DNA of 64,000 bases, from contig NZ_JACHNH010000001.1 in assembly GCF_014205335.1 (NCBI RefSeq), positions 6,566,501 through 6,630,500 of the forward strand. Direction: 5' to 3'. The number at the start of each line of letters is the position of its first letter. Position 1 is the first letter of the stretch. A program made the position numbers and the translations under genes. Shown here one piece after another: positions 1 through 8,384 of this stretch. The DNA comes from Amorphoplanes digitatis. Lineage in GTDB: Bacteria > Actinomycetota > Actinomycetes > Mycobacteriales > Micromonosporaceae. Below the pieces are notes generated by a model, which did no database searches, was not told where the DNA came from, and saw nothing but the letters and a program-made list of their open reading frames with translations.

Positions 1-60
1 GACGGTCCCCAGCGGAATCAGGATCGGCAGGGCCGGCACGGTGAGCTGTTCAGGTGGCAT
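1..60 (-). CDS. Possible 5' end of a gene leaving the window
   Basis: An ATG at 58-60 opens a frame that stays open to the left edge and would encode MPPEQLTVPALPIL followed by IPLGTV. It lies 39 bases downstream of the stop of the LuxR regulator on the same strand, so it could be the next gene of the same unit. Only 20 codons are visible, the ribosome binding site is weak and no family can be recognised. It could equally be a chance frame. Confidence 0.3.
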   Translation of the reverse strand, partial: MPPEQLTVPALPILIPLGTV

Positions 61-99
61 CCGGGCCAAGAATACCGAGGCCGGCGCCGGGTCCGGTCG

Positions 100-708
100 C
101 TATCGCAACCAGCCGCCCTTACGGGCGATGCGGATCGCGTCGAGGCGGTTGCGCGCGCCGGTCTTGGTGATGACGGCCGAGAGATAGTTGCGCACGGTCC
201 CGCCGGAGAGGTAGAGGCGGCCCGCGATCTCGCGCACCGACTCGCCCTCGGCCGCGAGCCCGAGCACCTCAAGCTCCCGGGTGCTGAGCCCGCGATCGGT
301 GTTCAGCGAGGCGGCCTGGAGCATCGGGGACACGACGCGCTCGCCGGCCGCGAGCCGCCGGATGGAATCCGCGAGCACCGCGTCGGAGGCGTCCTTGAGG
401 ACGAAGTTGAGCCCGCCGGCCCAGCGGCGCGGCGGAAGCATTCCGCGTTTCGCCGGATCGCACAGCAGCAGCATGGAACAGGACGGAATGGTCGCGCGCA
501 ACTCCTCGGCGAGGGGTAGCACCTGACTGACCATGTACTCGGTGTCGATCACGATCACATTCGGCCACAACTCCGCGGCCCGAGCCGGCAGATCACTGCT
601 CAAAGAGAGCGTGCCGACGTAGTGAATGTCAGGTTTGGCCTCTAGCAGTGTTCGTACCGGGACTCCGAAGTAGCCCTCGTCTCTCACCACCACAACCCGG
701 ATCATCAC
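100..708 (-). CDS. NarL/LuxR-family response regulator, orphan
   Basis: Two-domain transcription regulator of 202 residues. Residues 1-110 look like a receiver domain: the phospho-acceptor Asp is probably D55 (VIVIDTEY) and the conserved Lys is K105 (FVLKDAS). The N-terminal acidic pocket is reduced to RDEGYF instead of the usual DDE. Residues 137-202 form a LuxR-type helix-turn-helix (LSTRELEVLGLAAEG, then REIAGRLYLS and TVRNYLS), the layout of DesR-like regulators. No histidine kinase lies beside it on the visible side, although a partner could be outside the window. Two ATG codons in tandem open the frame; either could be used. Target genes are unknown. Confidence 0.85.
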   Translation of the reverse strand: MMIRVVVVRDEGYFGVPVRTLLEAKPDIHYVGTLSLSSDLPARAAELWPNVIVIDTEYMVSQVLPLAEELRATIPSCSMLLLCDPAKRGMLPPRRWAGGLNFVLKDASDAVLADSIRRLAAGERVVSPMLQAASLNTDRGLSTRELEVLGLAAEGESVREIAGRLYLSGGTVRNYLSAVITKTGARNRLDAIRIARKGGWLR

Positions 709-1091
709 ACCACCTAGTCTGTCAGCCGGGATCCCTGTTTCTCCACCTGTCTACTTCGGAGATGCCAGTCCCAACGGATCGGCCACATGCACGAGAGAGT
801 CGGTACAGATGATCTTTTATAGGTAATGTTTTCCCAGTTCAGCGCACATTTGTGCCATTCAATTGCTAAGGCGCCGTTGCCTACTCAACGTACCGGTAAC
901 CACACGCTTCGAACACAGGCATAGCCGATCGACCGAGGCAGAACTGCCGGATCTCCGTGCGGTGCCCGCCGAATCGGCGGTGAACCGATCGTAATAGACT
1001 CATCTCATTCAACTGTCCACAGTAATAGCTTTTCACCCGATATAGATAAGATCGGGTTTGGCCGCCGCCCGGACCCGGGTACCCCCGGCGG
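709..1091. promoter_or_regulatory. 383-base intergenic region, divergent promoters
   Basis: This gap between the leftward LuxR gene and the rightward PAP2 gene is clearly richer in A/T than its neighbours, as expected for a double promoter region. It holds the inverted repeat CCCGAT/ATCGGG at 1036-1041 and 1051-1056 with TATAGATAAG between the arms, about 35 bases before the PAP2 start. TATAGAT could serve as a -10 box, making the repeat an operator candidate. The TTTTATAGGTAAT stretch near 823 is another AT-rich candidate. I see no convincing small gene in it. Confidence 0.4.
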
Positions 1092-1784
1092 ATGATTGAC
1101 TTCGCGGCGCAGGCTCTCAAGCGGATCCTGGCACCGATCTCGGCCCTGCTCGCCGTCATGATCGCCCTGGGCCTGCTCATCACCAAGGTCTTCCCGCACA
1201 CGTGGCCGCTGACCGTGGAGGACTCGGTCAATCGCGAGCTCGAGCGCGACCGCACCCACGACATCAGCATGGTCTCCCTGATCTTCAGCACCCTGGCCAG
1301 CACCCCGGCGATCATCGCCGTGACGATCCTCGCGGCGCTCGTGCTGCGGCTGACCCTGCGGCGCTGGCGGGAATCGATCTTCCTGTGCGCGGCGGTCTGC
1401 GCCCAGGCGCTGATCTTCTTCCTGACCACGCTGGTGATCGACCGGCCGCGCCCCGAGGTCGACCACATGGACACCTCCCCGCCGACCTCGAGTTTCCCGT
1501 CCGGCCACACCTCGGCGTCGGTCGCCCTCTACCTGGGGCTGGCCGTGATCCTGGTCCGGCTGACCGACCGCACCGGCCTCAAGGCGGCGTGCTGGCTGCT
1601 GCTGCTCGTGCCGGTCGGGGTGGCGCTGGGCCGGATGTACCGCGGCATGCACCACCCCACCGACGTACTCGCGTCCTTCCTCAACGGCGCCGTCTGCGTG
1701 TGGGTCATGGCCCGAGCCATCCTCGACCGCGACGCCATCCGGCACCGAAAGCAGCTCACGGCCGGGCACCACCCGGCGCGGTGA
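1092..1784 (+). CDS. PAP2-superfamily membrane phosphatase
   Basis: Membrane protein of 230 residues in the type 2 phosphatidic acid phosphatase family, which removes phosphate from lipid phosphates or undecaprenyl pyrophosphate at the outer membrane face. The family signature is present in order: DRPRP (motif 1, whose usual upstream Lys is not evident), SFPSGHTSAS (motif 2, His of the PSGH), and GRMYRGMHHPTDV (motif 3, with the nucleophile His). About five to six hydrophobic segments surround these motifs. Likely roles are undecaprenyl carrier recycling or lipid turnover; the substrate cannot be told from sequence. The stop codon lies inside a tandem-repeat block, so the Arg/His-rich C-terminus is partly made of repeat sequence. 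Confidence 0.85.
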   Translation: MIDFAAQALKRILAPISALLAVMIALGLLITKVFPHTWPLTVEDSVNRELERDRTHDISMVSLIFSTLASTPAIIAVTILAALVLRLTLRRWRESIFLCAAVCAQALIFFLTTLVIDRPRPEVDHMDTSPPTSSFPSGHTSASVALYLGLAVILVRLTDRTGLKAACWLLLLVPVGVALGRMYRGMHHPTDVLASFLNGAVCVWVMARAILDRDAIRHRKQLTAGHHPAR

Positions 1785-1990
1785 CCGGAACGGCGGACAC
1801 CGCGCCCGGGCACCACCGGAGGCCGTGACCGGAACGGCGGACACCGCGCCCGGGCATCACCCGAGGCCGTGACCGGGACGGCTGGCACCGCGGCCGGCCA
1901 CCGCGGCCGGGCATCGCGGCCGGGCATCGCGGCCGGGCATCGCCGCGGGCGGTGACCGGGACGGCGGGCGGGCGCCGCGGCCGGGCACGG
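1759..1990. repeat. Tandem repeats: 44-bp units and a 13-bp subrepeat
   Basis: The segment starting GTGACCGGAACGGCGGACAC occurs at 1781 and again at 1825, with degenerate copies starting at 1869 and 1952, giving an exact 44-bp period for the first three. Between 1897 and 1945 a shorter unit, GCATCGCGGCCGG, repeats about three times with 13-bp spacing. The first copy contains the PAP2 stop codon. There are no unique spacers, so it is not a CRISPR array. It is probably slipped-strand expansion of GC-rich sequence and could form hairpins that end transcription. Confidence 0.8.
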
Positions 1991-2050
1991 AATGGTCCGG
2001 GGTGTGATCTTCGGTGCCGCGGCGGGCCGGTCGATGCGCGCCCGAGCGGC

Positions 2051-2069
2051 GCCGGTTAGGCTTTCCTAA
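2051..2069 (+). promoter_or_regulatory. Iron-box-like palindrome (DtxR/IdeR/DmdR type)
   Basis: The palindrome GTTAGG-CTTT-CCTAAC (2055-2070) sits 19 bases upstream of the DUF3159 start. Aligned over 19 bases with the DtxR/IdeR operator consensus as I remember it (TTAGGTTAGGCTAACCTAA), it matches at 14 positions, with all differences in the first three bases and the two central A bases. The position close to the start is typical for repression overlapping a -10 region or transcription start. Regulation by iron is inferred, not shown. Confidence 0.45.
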
Positions 2070-2088
2070 CTTGAGAGCGGGGTGGGGC

Positions 2089-2745
2089 GTGGCCGAACCG
2101 GAGTCTCTGGCCGATCTGCTGGGCGGCCGGCGGGCCGCGCTGGACGCGACCGTCCCCCCGGTGATCTTCGTCGTGGCCTGGTTCGCCGGTGGCCGCTCGA
2201 TCTGGGTCGGCGCCGGCGCCGCGGTGGTCGCGGCCCTCGCGGTCGCCGCCTGGCGGCTGCGGCAGGGCGGCAGGCCCCGCGCGGTCCTGATCGGCCTGCT
2301 CGGCGTCTGCGTCGCCGCGCTGATCGCCCTGCGTACGGGGCGCGCCGAGGACTTCTTCCTGCTCCAGATCGTGACGAACGCCGCCAGCGCGCTGGCCTGG
2401 GCGGTCAGCATCGTGATCCGGTGGCCGCTGCTCGGCGTCATCGTCGGCGCCGTGCTCGGCCAGAAGACGCGGTGGCGCCGCGATCCCGCGCTGCTGCGGG
2501 CGTACTGCATGGGCAGTTGGGTCTGGGTCGGTCAGTATCTGGTCCGCCTCGCCGTGTTCGTGCCGCTCTGGGCCGCGCACGCGGTGATGGCGCTGGGTGT
2601 CGCGCGCGGCGTGCTCACCTGGCCGCTTGTCGCCGGTTGCCTCGCGCTGAGCTGGTGGGTGATCCGCCGCAGCCTGCCCGCCGGGCACCCCGGCCTGCGG
2701 CACCCGCAGTCAACGGCCGAGGCCCACGCCGACCGCCTCGCGTGA
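2089..2745 (+). CDS. DUF3159 family membrane protein
   Basis: Integral membrane protein of about 218 residues resembling the actinobacterial DUF3159 family. Visible marks are the N-terminal LADLLGGRRAALDATVPPVIF, several hydrophobic helices, the central GAVLGQKTRWRRDPALLRAY loop, and a final pair of helices. The GTG at 2089 is preferred because the family begins near the AEPESLADLLGG segment and AGAGCGGGG lies just upstream; an open frame continues back to 2014. Its function is not known. The last 36 bases overlap, tail to tail, with the glycosyltransferase gene on the other strand. An iron-box-like site upstream suggests metal-linked expression. Confidence 0.75.
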   Translation: MAEPESLADLLGGRRAALDATVPPVIFVVAWFAGGRSIWVGAGAAVVAALAVAAWRLRQGGRPRAVLIGLLGVCVAALIALRTGRAEDFFLLQIVTNAASALAWAVSIVIRWPLLGVIVGAVLGQKTRWRRDPALLRAYCMGSWVWVGQYLVRLAVFVPLWAAHAVMALGVARGVLTWPLVAGCLALSWWVIRRSLPAGHPGLRHPQSTAEAHADRLA

Positions 2746-4170
2746 CTCGGCCACCGTGTCGAAGCCCTCGCGCTGCATCGCGCCCCATTCCGCGCGCCGC
2801 CCGTGCAGCGCGCCGAGCGCGCCGCGGACCTGCCACACCGCGAGGACCTGGCGGTAGCCGAAGTTCTCCAGGATCGCGGCCAGCACGCCGCGCGCCAGGT
2901 CGCCCCAGCGCGGATAGCGGTGGAACGAGACCTCCTCGATGAACAGGGCGACCAGGCTGACCAGCAGGCCGTAGCCGTAGGCGACAAGCACGAAGCGCCA
3001 GAGGAAGGCGACGTCGATGGCGTCGACCAGGAGACCGAGCGGAAGCAGCACCAGGGCGGACAGCTCGACGAACGGCGCCAGCAGCTCGAAGACCACGTAG
3101 TACGGCAGCGCGACCAGGCCGATGCGGCCGTACCGCGGATTGAGGATCATGCCGCGGTGCTTGCGCAGGATCTCCGCGATGCCGCGGTGCCAGCGCCGCC
3201 GCTGCCGGCCCAGCACCCGTAGGCTCGACGGGGCCTCGCTCCAGCTCACCGGCTCGGCCACGAAGACCACCCGGTAGTCCTCCTTGAGCTGCCGCAGGTG
3301 GCGGTGCAGCCGGACGACCAGCTCGGCGTCCTCGCCGATGGTGTCGTGCGCCATGCCGCCGATCCGCACGACCAGGTCGCGGCGGAAGAGGCCGAACGCG
3401 CCGGAGATGACCACCAGCCCGCCGAGCCGGGACCAGCCGGTGCGGCCCATCAGGAACGCGCGCAGGTATTCGACCACCTGGATGCGGCCCAGCCACCGCT
3501 TCGGCATCCGCACGTCGACCACCCGGCCGCCGATCACCTTGCAGCCGTTGGCGATGCGCACGACGCCGCCGCAGGCCACCACCCGCAGCGGGTCGTCGGC
3601 GAAGGGCTTGGCCACCGACAGCAGCGCGTCCGGGTCCAGCACCGAGTCGGCGTCGACCATGCAGATCAGCGGGTGCCGGGTCAGGTTGATGCCGACGTTG
3701 AGCGCGTCGGCCTTGCCGCCGTTGGTCTTGCGGACCACGGTCAGCGTCTCCGGGTTGGCGCGGGCGACGTGCACGGAGAGCACCTGGGACTGGTACGGGA
3801 CCTCCCCCGGCACCACCCGCGGCACCTCCACCAGGTCGAAGTGGGCACGCAACAGCTCGAACGTGTCGTCGGTCGAGCCGTCGTCGACGACCACCACCTC
3901 GTAACGCGGATAGCGCAGCGCGGTCATCGCGGTCACCGCGGCGACGATCCCGGCGCCCTCGTTGTGCGCGGGCACGATCACCGAGACCGGCAGCGTGAGC
4001 GGGCTGCGGAACATGTCGTCGGTGCCGGCGAACGGCACCCGCCGCAGGTGCTTGCCGAACTCGAGCCCGGCCAGCGCCATGAGCACCAGGTAGCTGGTGT
4101 TGAGCCCGAGGAAGTACGCGAAGATCGCGACGTCGGTGAAGCGCAGGAACTCGCGGACGGCCTCGATCAC
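2710..4170 (-). CDS. Membrane family 2 glycosyltransferase
   Basis: Processive-type GT2 enzyme of 486 residues, related to the BcsA/hyaluronan synthase group. One N-terminal membrane helix (about 13-35) precedes a cytosolic GT-A domain with DDGS (96-99), the DAD metal site (173-175), GED (279-281, catalytic base) and QRRRW (323-327, acceptor/product site). Two or more helices follow (about 350-412). It probably builds or modifies an extracellular polysaccharide from a UDP-sugar; sugar and linkage are unknown. The GTG start at 4170 overlaps the stop of the upstream HEAT-repeat gene by four bases (GTGA), so the two are translationally coupled. A longer open frame reaching back to 4869 is an out-of-frame shadow of that gene. 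Confidence 0.85.
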   Translation of the reverse strand: MIEAVREFLRFTDVAIFAYFLGLNTSYLVLMALAGLEFGKHLRRVPFAGTDDMFRSPLTLPVSVIVPAHNEGAGIVAAVTAMTALRYPRYEVVVVDDGSTDDTFELLRAHFDLVEVPRVVPGEVPYQSQVLSVHVARANPETLTVVRKTNGGKADALNVGINLTRHPLICMVDADSVLDPDALLSVAKPFADDPLRVVACGGVVRIANGCKVIGGRVVDVRMPKRWLGRIQVVEYLRAFLMGRTGWSRLGGLVVISGAFGLFRRDLVVRIGGMAHDTIGEDAELVVRLHRHLRQLKEDYRVVFVAEPVSWSEAPSSLRVLGRQRRRWHRGIAEILRKHRGMILNPRYGRIGLVALPYYVVFELLAPFVELSALVLLPLGLLVDAIDVAFLWRFVLVAYGYGLLVSLVALFIEEVSFHRYPRWGDLARGVLAAILENFGYRQVLAVWQVRGALGALHGRRAEWGAMQREGFDTVAESREAVGVGLGR

Positions 4171-5279
4171 GCCGCCACCTCCACTCGCCCGGCGCCGATC
4201 CGGGACAGCGCCAGCGCCTCCCGGGCGTGGCTCACCGACACGCCGTCCGACGGCGACGGCCGGCGATGCGCGCCGGCACCCCCGTCCCGCTCGGCCTCGA
4301 CCGCCGCGGCCAGCGCCTCGGTGCCGGGCCCGCCGAGCCGGCGCAGGGCGTGCGCCGCCTCGTGCGCCACCTGGAACTCGTCGTCGTCGAGCAGCTCCAC
4401 CAGCGTCGGCACCGCGGCCGGCGCGCCCAGCGCGCCCAGCGCCCGGGCCGCGGCTGCGCGCAGCGGCGCCGGCCGCGACGAGCGCAGCGCCAGCGTCAGC
4501 GGCTCGAGCGCGGTGCGCGTGCCGAGCCGGCCGAGATTGGTGGCGGCGGCGACCCGCACGTCCAGGACGGGGTCGTCGCGCAGCACCCGGGCGACGCGGT
4601 GCACCGAGCCGGCGGCGCCGAGCAGGCCGAGCGCGTCCAGGCACACCGCGCGGACGCGGGCCTGCGGGTGGTCGAGCGCGGCCGAGAGTGTCACCTCGGC
4701 CTCGGCGCCGAGCTGCGTGAGTGCGTGCGTGGCCAGCAGCGACGGCAGCGGGTCGGCGCAGTCGAGGGCGGCGATGATCTCCCAGGCGGCGGCCGGGTCG
4801 CCGATGCGGCCCAGCGCGCGGACGGTCACCACGCGCACCTCCGGGTGCCGGTCGGTGAGCAGCTGGCATAGCTCGGGCACGGCCTGGCGCAGCGCGAGGT
4901 CGCCGAGCACCTCCGCGGCGTGTGCCCGCCGGACCCGGCTGCGCGAGTGCAGGTCGCGCAGCGCGGCACGGCCCGCGCCGCGGCGCAGGAAGACGGAGAC
5001 GAGCCCGAGGTGCGCCTCGCCGCGGAGCTTGCCGAGCAGGGCGAGCGCGGTGGGCTCGACGGCGCGCCAGGCGTCGTCGGGGATGGCGACCAGGTCGTGG
5101 CTGCCCTCCTCGCCGTTGTCGGCGACGAAGGCGAGCAGCGCCCGGCGCGGGCCGGCGGCGAGCTCGGCCTGCCTGCGGTCGCGGATCCGGCGCAGCACCC
5201 GGACGGCGACGATGGCGAGCGCGGTCACCGCGACGATGCCGGCGAGGACCGCGATGACAACGGTGAACAGCCCGAGCAT
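4167..5279 (-). CDS. Membrane-anchored HEAT-repeat protein
   Basis: Protein of 370 residues with one N-terminal membrane helix (about 5-28), a basic RRIRDRRQ stop-transfer stretch, and then roughly six to seven HEAT-type helical repeats, for example HPEVRVVTVRALGRIGDPAAA, HPQARVRAVCLDALGLLGAA and DVRVAAATNLGRLG. HEAT repeats form a curved scaffold for protein-protein contacts. It has no visible catalytic residues. Coupling by a 4-nt overlap to the GT2 glycosyltransferase suggests it is a dedicated scaffold or regulator of that enzyme at the membrane. The ATG at 5279 opens the gene; the short gap to divergent alaA (107 bases) must hold both promoters. Confidence 0.8.
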   Translation of the reverse strand: MLGLFTVVIAVLAGIVAVTALAIVAVRVLRRIRDRRQAELAAGPRRALLAFVADNGEEGSHDLVAIPDDAWRAVEPTALALLGKLRGEAHLGLVSVFLRRGAGRAALRDLHSRSRVRRAHAAEVLGDLALRQAVPELCQLLTDRHPEVRVVTVRALGRIGDPAAAWEIIAALDCADPLPSLLATHALTQLGAEAEVTLSAALDHPQARVRAVCLDALGLLGAAGSVHRVARVLRDDPVLDVRVAAATNLGRLGTRTALEPLTLALRSSRPAPLRAAAARALGALGAPAAVPTLVELLDDDEFQVAHEAAHALRRLGGPGTEALAAAVEAERDGGAGAHRRPSPSDGVSVSHAREALALSRIGAGRVEVAA

Positions 5280-5386
5280 CAGCGGCCCGCCCGCCGGCCC
5301 ACGACCAGGAGGATCTTGCTCATCTTGTCGAATATATCCGTTATGCGAGCATCGTTCACAGGGAACGACGCCTTAGGCTGCTGGTC

Positions 5387-6595
5387 ATGGTGGAGCAGGC
5401 GAGCAGGCTCAAGAATGTCCGCTACGACATCCGCGGGCCGGTGCTGCGCCGCGCACAGGAGCTGGAGGCCGCGGGTCACCGCATCCTCAAGCTCAACCTC
5501 GGCAACCCGGCGCCGTGGGGGCTGAGCACCCCGGAGCCGATCGTGACCGACATGGTGCACAACCTCGCCGACGCGGAGGGCTACAGCGACGCCCGGGGCA
5601 TCTACTCCGCCCGCGTCGCCGTCGCGCAGTACTACCAGACCCTCGGCGTCGAGAATGTGCAGCCGGACGACGTCTTCCTCGGCAACGGCGTCTCCGAGCT
5701 CATCGTGATGTCGCTTCAGGCGCTGCTCAACAACGGCGACGAGGTGCTGGTGCCGAGCCCGGACTATCCGCTGTGGACGGGCGCGGTGACGCTGTGCGGC
5801 GGCCGGCCGGTGCACTACCGCTGCGACGAGAAGCAGGACTGGGCGCCCGACCTCGAGCACGTCGCCGCGCAGGTCACCCCGAACACCCGGGCCATCGTGA
5901 TCATCAATCCGAACAACCCGACCGGCGCGGTCTACTCGCGCGAGACCCTGCTGGGCCTGCTGGAGATCGCCCGCCGTAACGACCTGCTCGTGCTCGCGGA
6001 CGAGATCTACGACAAGATCCTGTACGACGGCGCGACGCACGAGTGCGCGGCGGCGCTCGCGCCGGACCTGCTGGTGCTCACCATGAGCGGGCTGTCGAAG
6101 GCCTACCGGGCGGCGGGCTTCCGCTCGGGCTGGATGGCGATCAGCGGCCCGACCACCCACGCGACCGAGTACCTGGAGGGCGTGCAGCTGCTCGCCAACA
6201 TGCGCCTGTGCCCGAACGTGCCGGCCCAGCACGCCGTGCAGACCGCCCTGGGCGGCTACCAGAGCATCAACAACCTGATCCGCCCGGGCGGCCGCCTGTA
6301 CGAGCAGCGCAACCACGCCTGGGACAAGTTCAACGAGATCCCGGGCGTCAGCTGCGTGAAGCCGCAGGGCGCGCTGTACCTCTTCGCCCGCCTCGACCCG
6401 GAGATCCACAAGATCTACGACGACCAGCGGATGATCATCGACCTGCTGGAGCAGCAGCTGATGCTGTTGTCGCACGGAACGGGCTTCAACCTGCCGACAC
6501 CGGACCACCTGCGGATGGTGTTCCTGGCCCCGGTCGACGTCCTCGACGACGCCACCGACCGCCTGCGCCGCTTCCTGGAGACCTACCGCCAGTAA
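5387..6595 (+). CDS. alaA: Alanine transaminase, AlaA type
   Basis: Class I/II PLP-dependent aminotransferase of 402 residues. It follows E. coli AlaA almost motif for motif: KNVRYDIRGPVL at the N-terminus, KLNLGNPAPWG, GNGVSELIVMSLQALL, PSPDYPLWTGAV, INPNNPTGAVYS (Asn177), DEIYDKILYD (Asp205), SGLSKAYRAAGFRSGW (Schiff-base Lys238) and NVPAQHAVQTALGGYQSI. AlaA makes alanine from pyruvate and glutamate in the cytosol. Length matches the family (about 405). It stands alone, divergent from the HEAT-repeat gene, and is followed by the unrelated ABC operon. Related AspC-type activity toward other amino acids cannot be excluded. Confidence 0.92.
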   Translation: MVEQASRLKNVRYDIRGPVLRRAQELEAAGHRILKLNLGNPAPWGLSTPEPIVTDMVHNLADAEGYSDARGIYSARVAVAQYYQTLGVENVQPDDVFLGNGVSELIVMSLQALLNNGDEVLVPSPDYPLWTGAVTLCGGRPVHYRCDEKQDWAPDLEHVAAQVTPNTRAIVIINPNNPTGAVYSRETLLGLLEIARRNDLLVLADEIYDKILYDGATHECAAALAPDLLVLTMSGLSKAYRAAGFRSGWMAISGPTTHATEYLEGVQLLANMRLCPNVPAQHAVQTALGGYQSINNLIRPGGRLYEQRNHAWDKFNEIPGVSCVKPQGALYLFARLDPEIHKIYDDQRMIIDLLEQQLMLLSHGTGFNLPTPDHLRMVFLAPVDVLDDATDRLRRFLETYRQ

Positions 6596-6705
6596 TCCCT
6601 CCGTCAGGGTTTTGCATCGGCCATGTACCGTCTGCGGGCCGGTCGGATCGGAGATCATCTCTGCCCGGCCGCACATCGAAGATGATCAGGCTGATGGGAG
6701 ATCCG

Positions 6706-7698
6706 GTGGACGTACGCAGGCTGCTCACCGGCGCGGGCGTGTCGATAGCCGTCATCGCGCTGGCCGGCTGCACGTCGTCGAACGCCGGCGTGCAGACGCC
6801 GGAACTCGAACCGCGCGGCACGGTGCTCACCACCGTCAAGCCGACCCGGCAGGACCTCACCAACACGATCAGCCTGGCCGGCAAGGTGGCGATCAACCCG
6901 GTCTTCGGGATCGTCGCGCCCAAGAGCGGCGAGCTGCGCTACCTGCAACGGCCACCCTCGCCGACGCGGTACGACCAGGAGACCTGGGTGGCGACGGTCT
7001 GGCGCAAGGGCAGGCCCTACTCCGTCGAGATCCCCGCCGGGGCGACAATGGCCGGCCGACTCATGGAGGACCGGGCCGACGTCACCGCCGGCATGCCCGT
7101 CGTCTCCGCCCGGCACATGGGCTACGGCATCGTCGCCGACATCGACAGCGCGATGGCCTACCGGATCTCCGGCGCGGCGAAGTCCGTCGAGGGGCAGATC
7201 AAGAACGGGCCCGGCCCGTTCAAGTGCAAGCCGCTCGGCACGATCGCGGCCCTGCCGGCCGGCACGATCCCCGCGCCGCCGCCGACCTCCCCCGCACCGA
7301 ACGCCAGCGGCGCCCCCGACCCCCAGCCCGAGCCCGAGGCGCCTTCCGGCGGCGAGGGCTCGGAGCCGACCGGACTCCAACTGGTCTGCACCGCGCCGTC
7401 CGGCATCAAGCTGATCAACGGCGCCGCGGTCACCCTGAACCTGGTCACCGGCAAGGCCGACAACGCGCTCGTGCTGCCGGTCGAGGCGATCGCCGGCACG
7501 CAGGGCCGCGGCAAGGTCGACCTGGTCGGCCCGGATCGCGTACGCAAGACCGTCGACGTGGTCCTCGGCCTCACCGACGGCAAGGTGGTGCAGATCAAGT
7601 CGGGCCTCAAGGGTGACGAGACCGTCGCCATCCCGGGCCCGAACCTGCCGACCGCGGCCGCCGTACCCGGTGACCAGCCGTCCGGGTTCACCGGATGA
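6706..7698 (+). CDS. Lipoprotein adaptor of an ABC export system
   Basis: Secreted lipoprotein of 330 residues, first gene of a three-gene MacAB-like operon. The signal peptide ends in the lipobox IALAGC, with the lipidated Cys at residue 22. The mature part resembles membrane-fusion (HlyD/RND-type) adaptors: TVKPTRQDLTNTISLAGKV near the N-terminus, a beta-rich core and a C-terminal DGKVVQIKSGLKGDETVAIPG segment. A Pro/Ala/Glu-rich linker of about 50 residues interrupts the core. The GTG at 6706 is chosen because GGGAG lies five bases upstream; ATG codons at 6682 and 6694 are in frame but have poorer spacing. The stop overlaps the ATPase start (ATGA). The exported substrate is unknown. Confidence 0.75.
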   Translation: MDVRRLLTGAGVSIAVIALAGCTSSNAGVQTPELEPRGTVLTTVKPTRQDLTNTISLAGKVAINPVFGIVAPKSGELRYLQRPPSPTRYDQETWVATVWRKGRPYSVEIPAGATMAGRLMEDRADVTAGMPVVSARHMGYGIVADIDSAMAYRISGAAKSVEGQIKNGPGPFKCKPLGTIAALPAGTIPAPPPTSPAPNASGAPDPQPEPEAPSGGEGSEPTGLQLVCTAPSGIKLINGAAVTLNLVTGKADNALVLPVEAIAGTQGRGKVDLVGPDRVRKTVDVVLGLTDGKVVQIKSGLKGDETVAIPGPNLPTAAAVPGDQPSGFTG

Positions 7699-8384
7699 CC
7701 GCGCTCATCGAACTCGCCGGCATCACCAAGGTGCTCAAGGGCCAGCAGCAGGCCCGCACGATCCTGGGCGGGGTCGACCTGAGCGTGCACGCGGGCGAGA
7801 GCGTCGCGATCGTGGGCCGCTCCGGCTCGGGCAAGAGCACCCTGCTCAGCATCATCGGCCTGTTCGACCGCCCGGACGAGGGCAGCTACCTGCTCGGCGG
7901 CCAGGAGATCAGCCGGCTGAAGGAGCGCCGGGCCGCCAAGTTGCGCAGCTCGCAGTTCGGTTTCGTGTTCCAGCGGTTCTTCCTCCTCAAACACCTGACC
8001 GCCGCCCAGAACGTATCCATGGCGCTGGTCAACGGGCAGGGCTGGCTGCCGCGCCGCGAGCGCCGGGCCCAGGTCATGGAGGCGCTCGACCAGGTCGGCG
8101 TCGCACACCTGGCCAAGCACCGGCCACCCCGGCTCTCCGGCGGCGAGCAGCAGCGGGTCGCCATCGCCCGCGCCCTGGTACGCCGCCCGAAGGTGCTGCT
8201 CGCCGACGAGCCGACCGGCGCACTCGACACCGAGACCGGCGCCCTCGTCATCGACGCCCTGCTCGCGGCCACCACCCGCGGCTGCGGCCTGATCCTGGTC
8301 ACGCACGACCGCGACCACGCGGCCCGGATGGGCCGCACACTCGACCTGGTCGACGGCCTACTCAACGAGAGGGTCTACGCGTGA
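7695..8384 (+). CDS. ABC transporter ATP-binding protein, MacB/LolD type
   Basis: Cytosolic ATPase subunit of 229 residues. Walker A is GRSGSGKST (41-49), the Q-loop is FVFQRFF, the signature is LSGGEQQR (147-154) and Walker B is VLLADEP (166-172); the H-loop is in LVTHDRDH. Sequence type and size fit the MacB/LolD/FtsE subfamily, which works with FtsX-like permeases rather than with classic importers. It overlaps the adaptor gene by four bases at its start and the permease by four bases at its end, so all three are one operon. It energises export or extraction of a substrate by the membrane permease. Confidence 0.9.
   Translation: MTALIELAGITKVLKGQQQARTILGGVDLSVHAGESVAIVGRSGSGKSTLLSIIGLFDRPDEGSYLLGGQEISRLKERRAAKLRSSQFGFVFQRFFLLKHLTAAQNVSMALVNGQGWLPRRERRAQVMEALDQVGVAHLAKHRPPRLSGGEQQRVAIARALVRRPKVLLADEPTGALDTETGALVIDALLAATTRGCGLILVTHDRDHAARMGRTLDLVDGLLNERVYA

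Noticed and set aside
1781..1960. Repeats near 1.8-1.96 kb as a CRISPR array
   Set aside because: The units follow each other directly with no unique spacers, and there are no cas genes.
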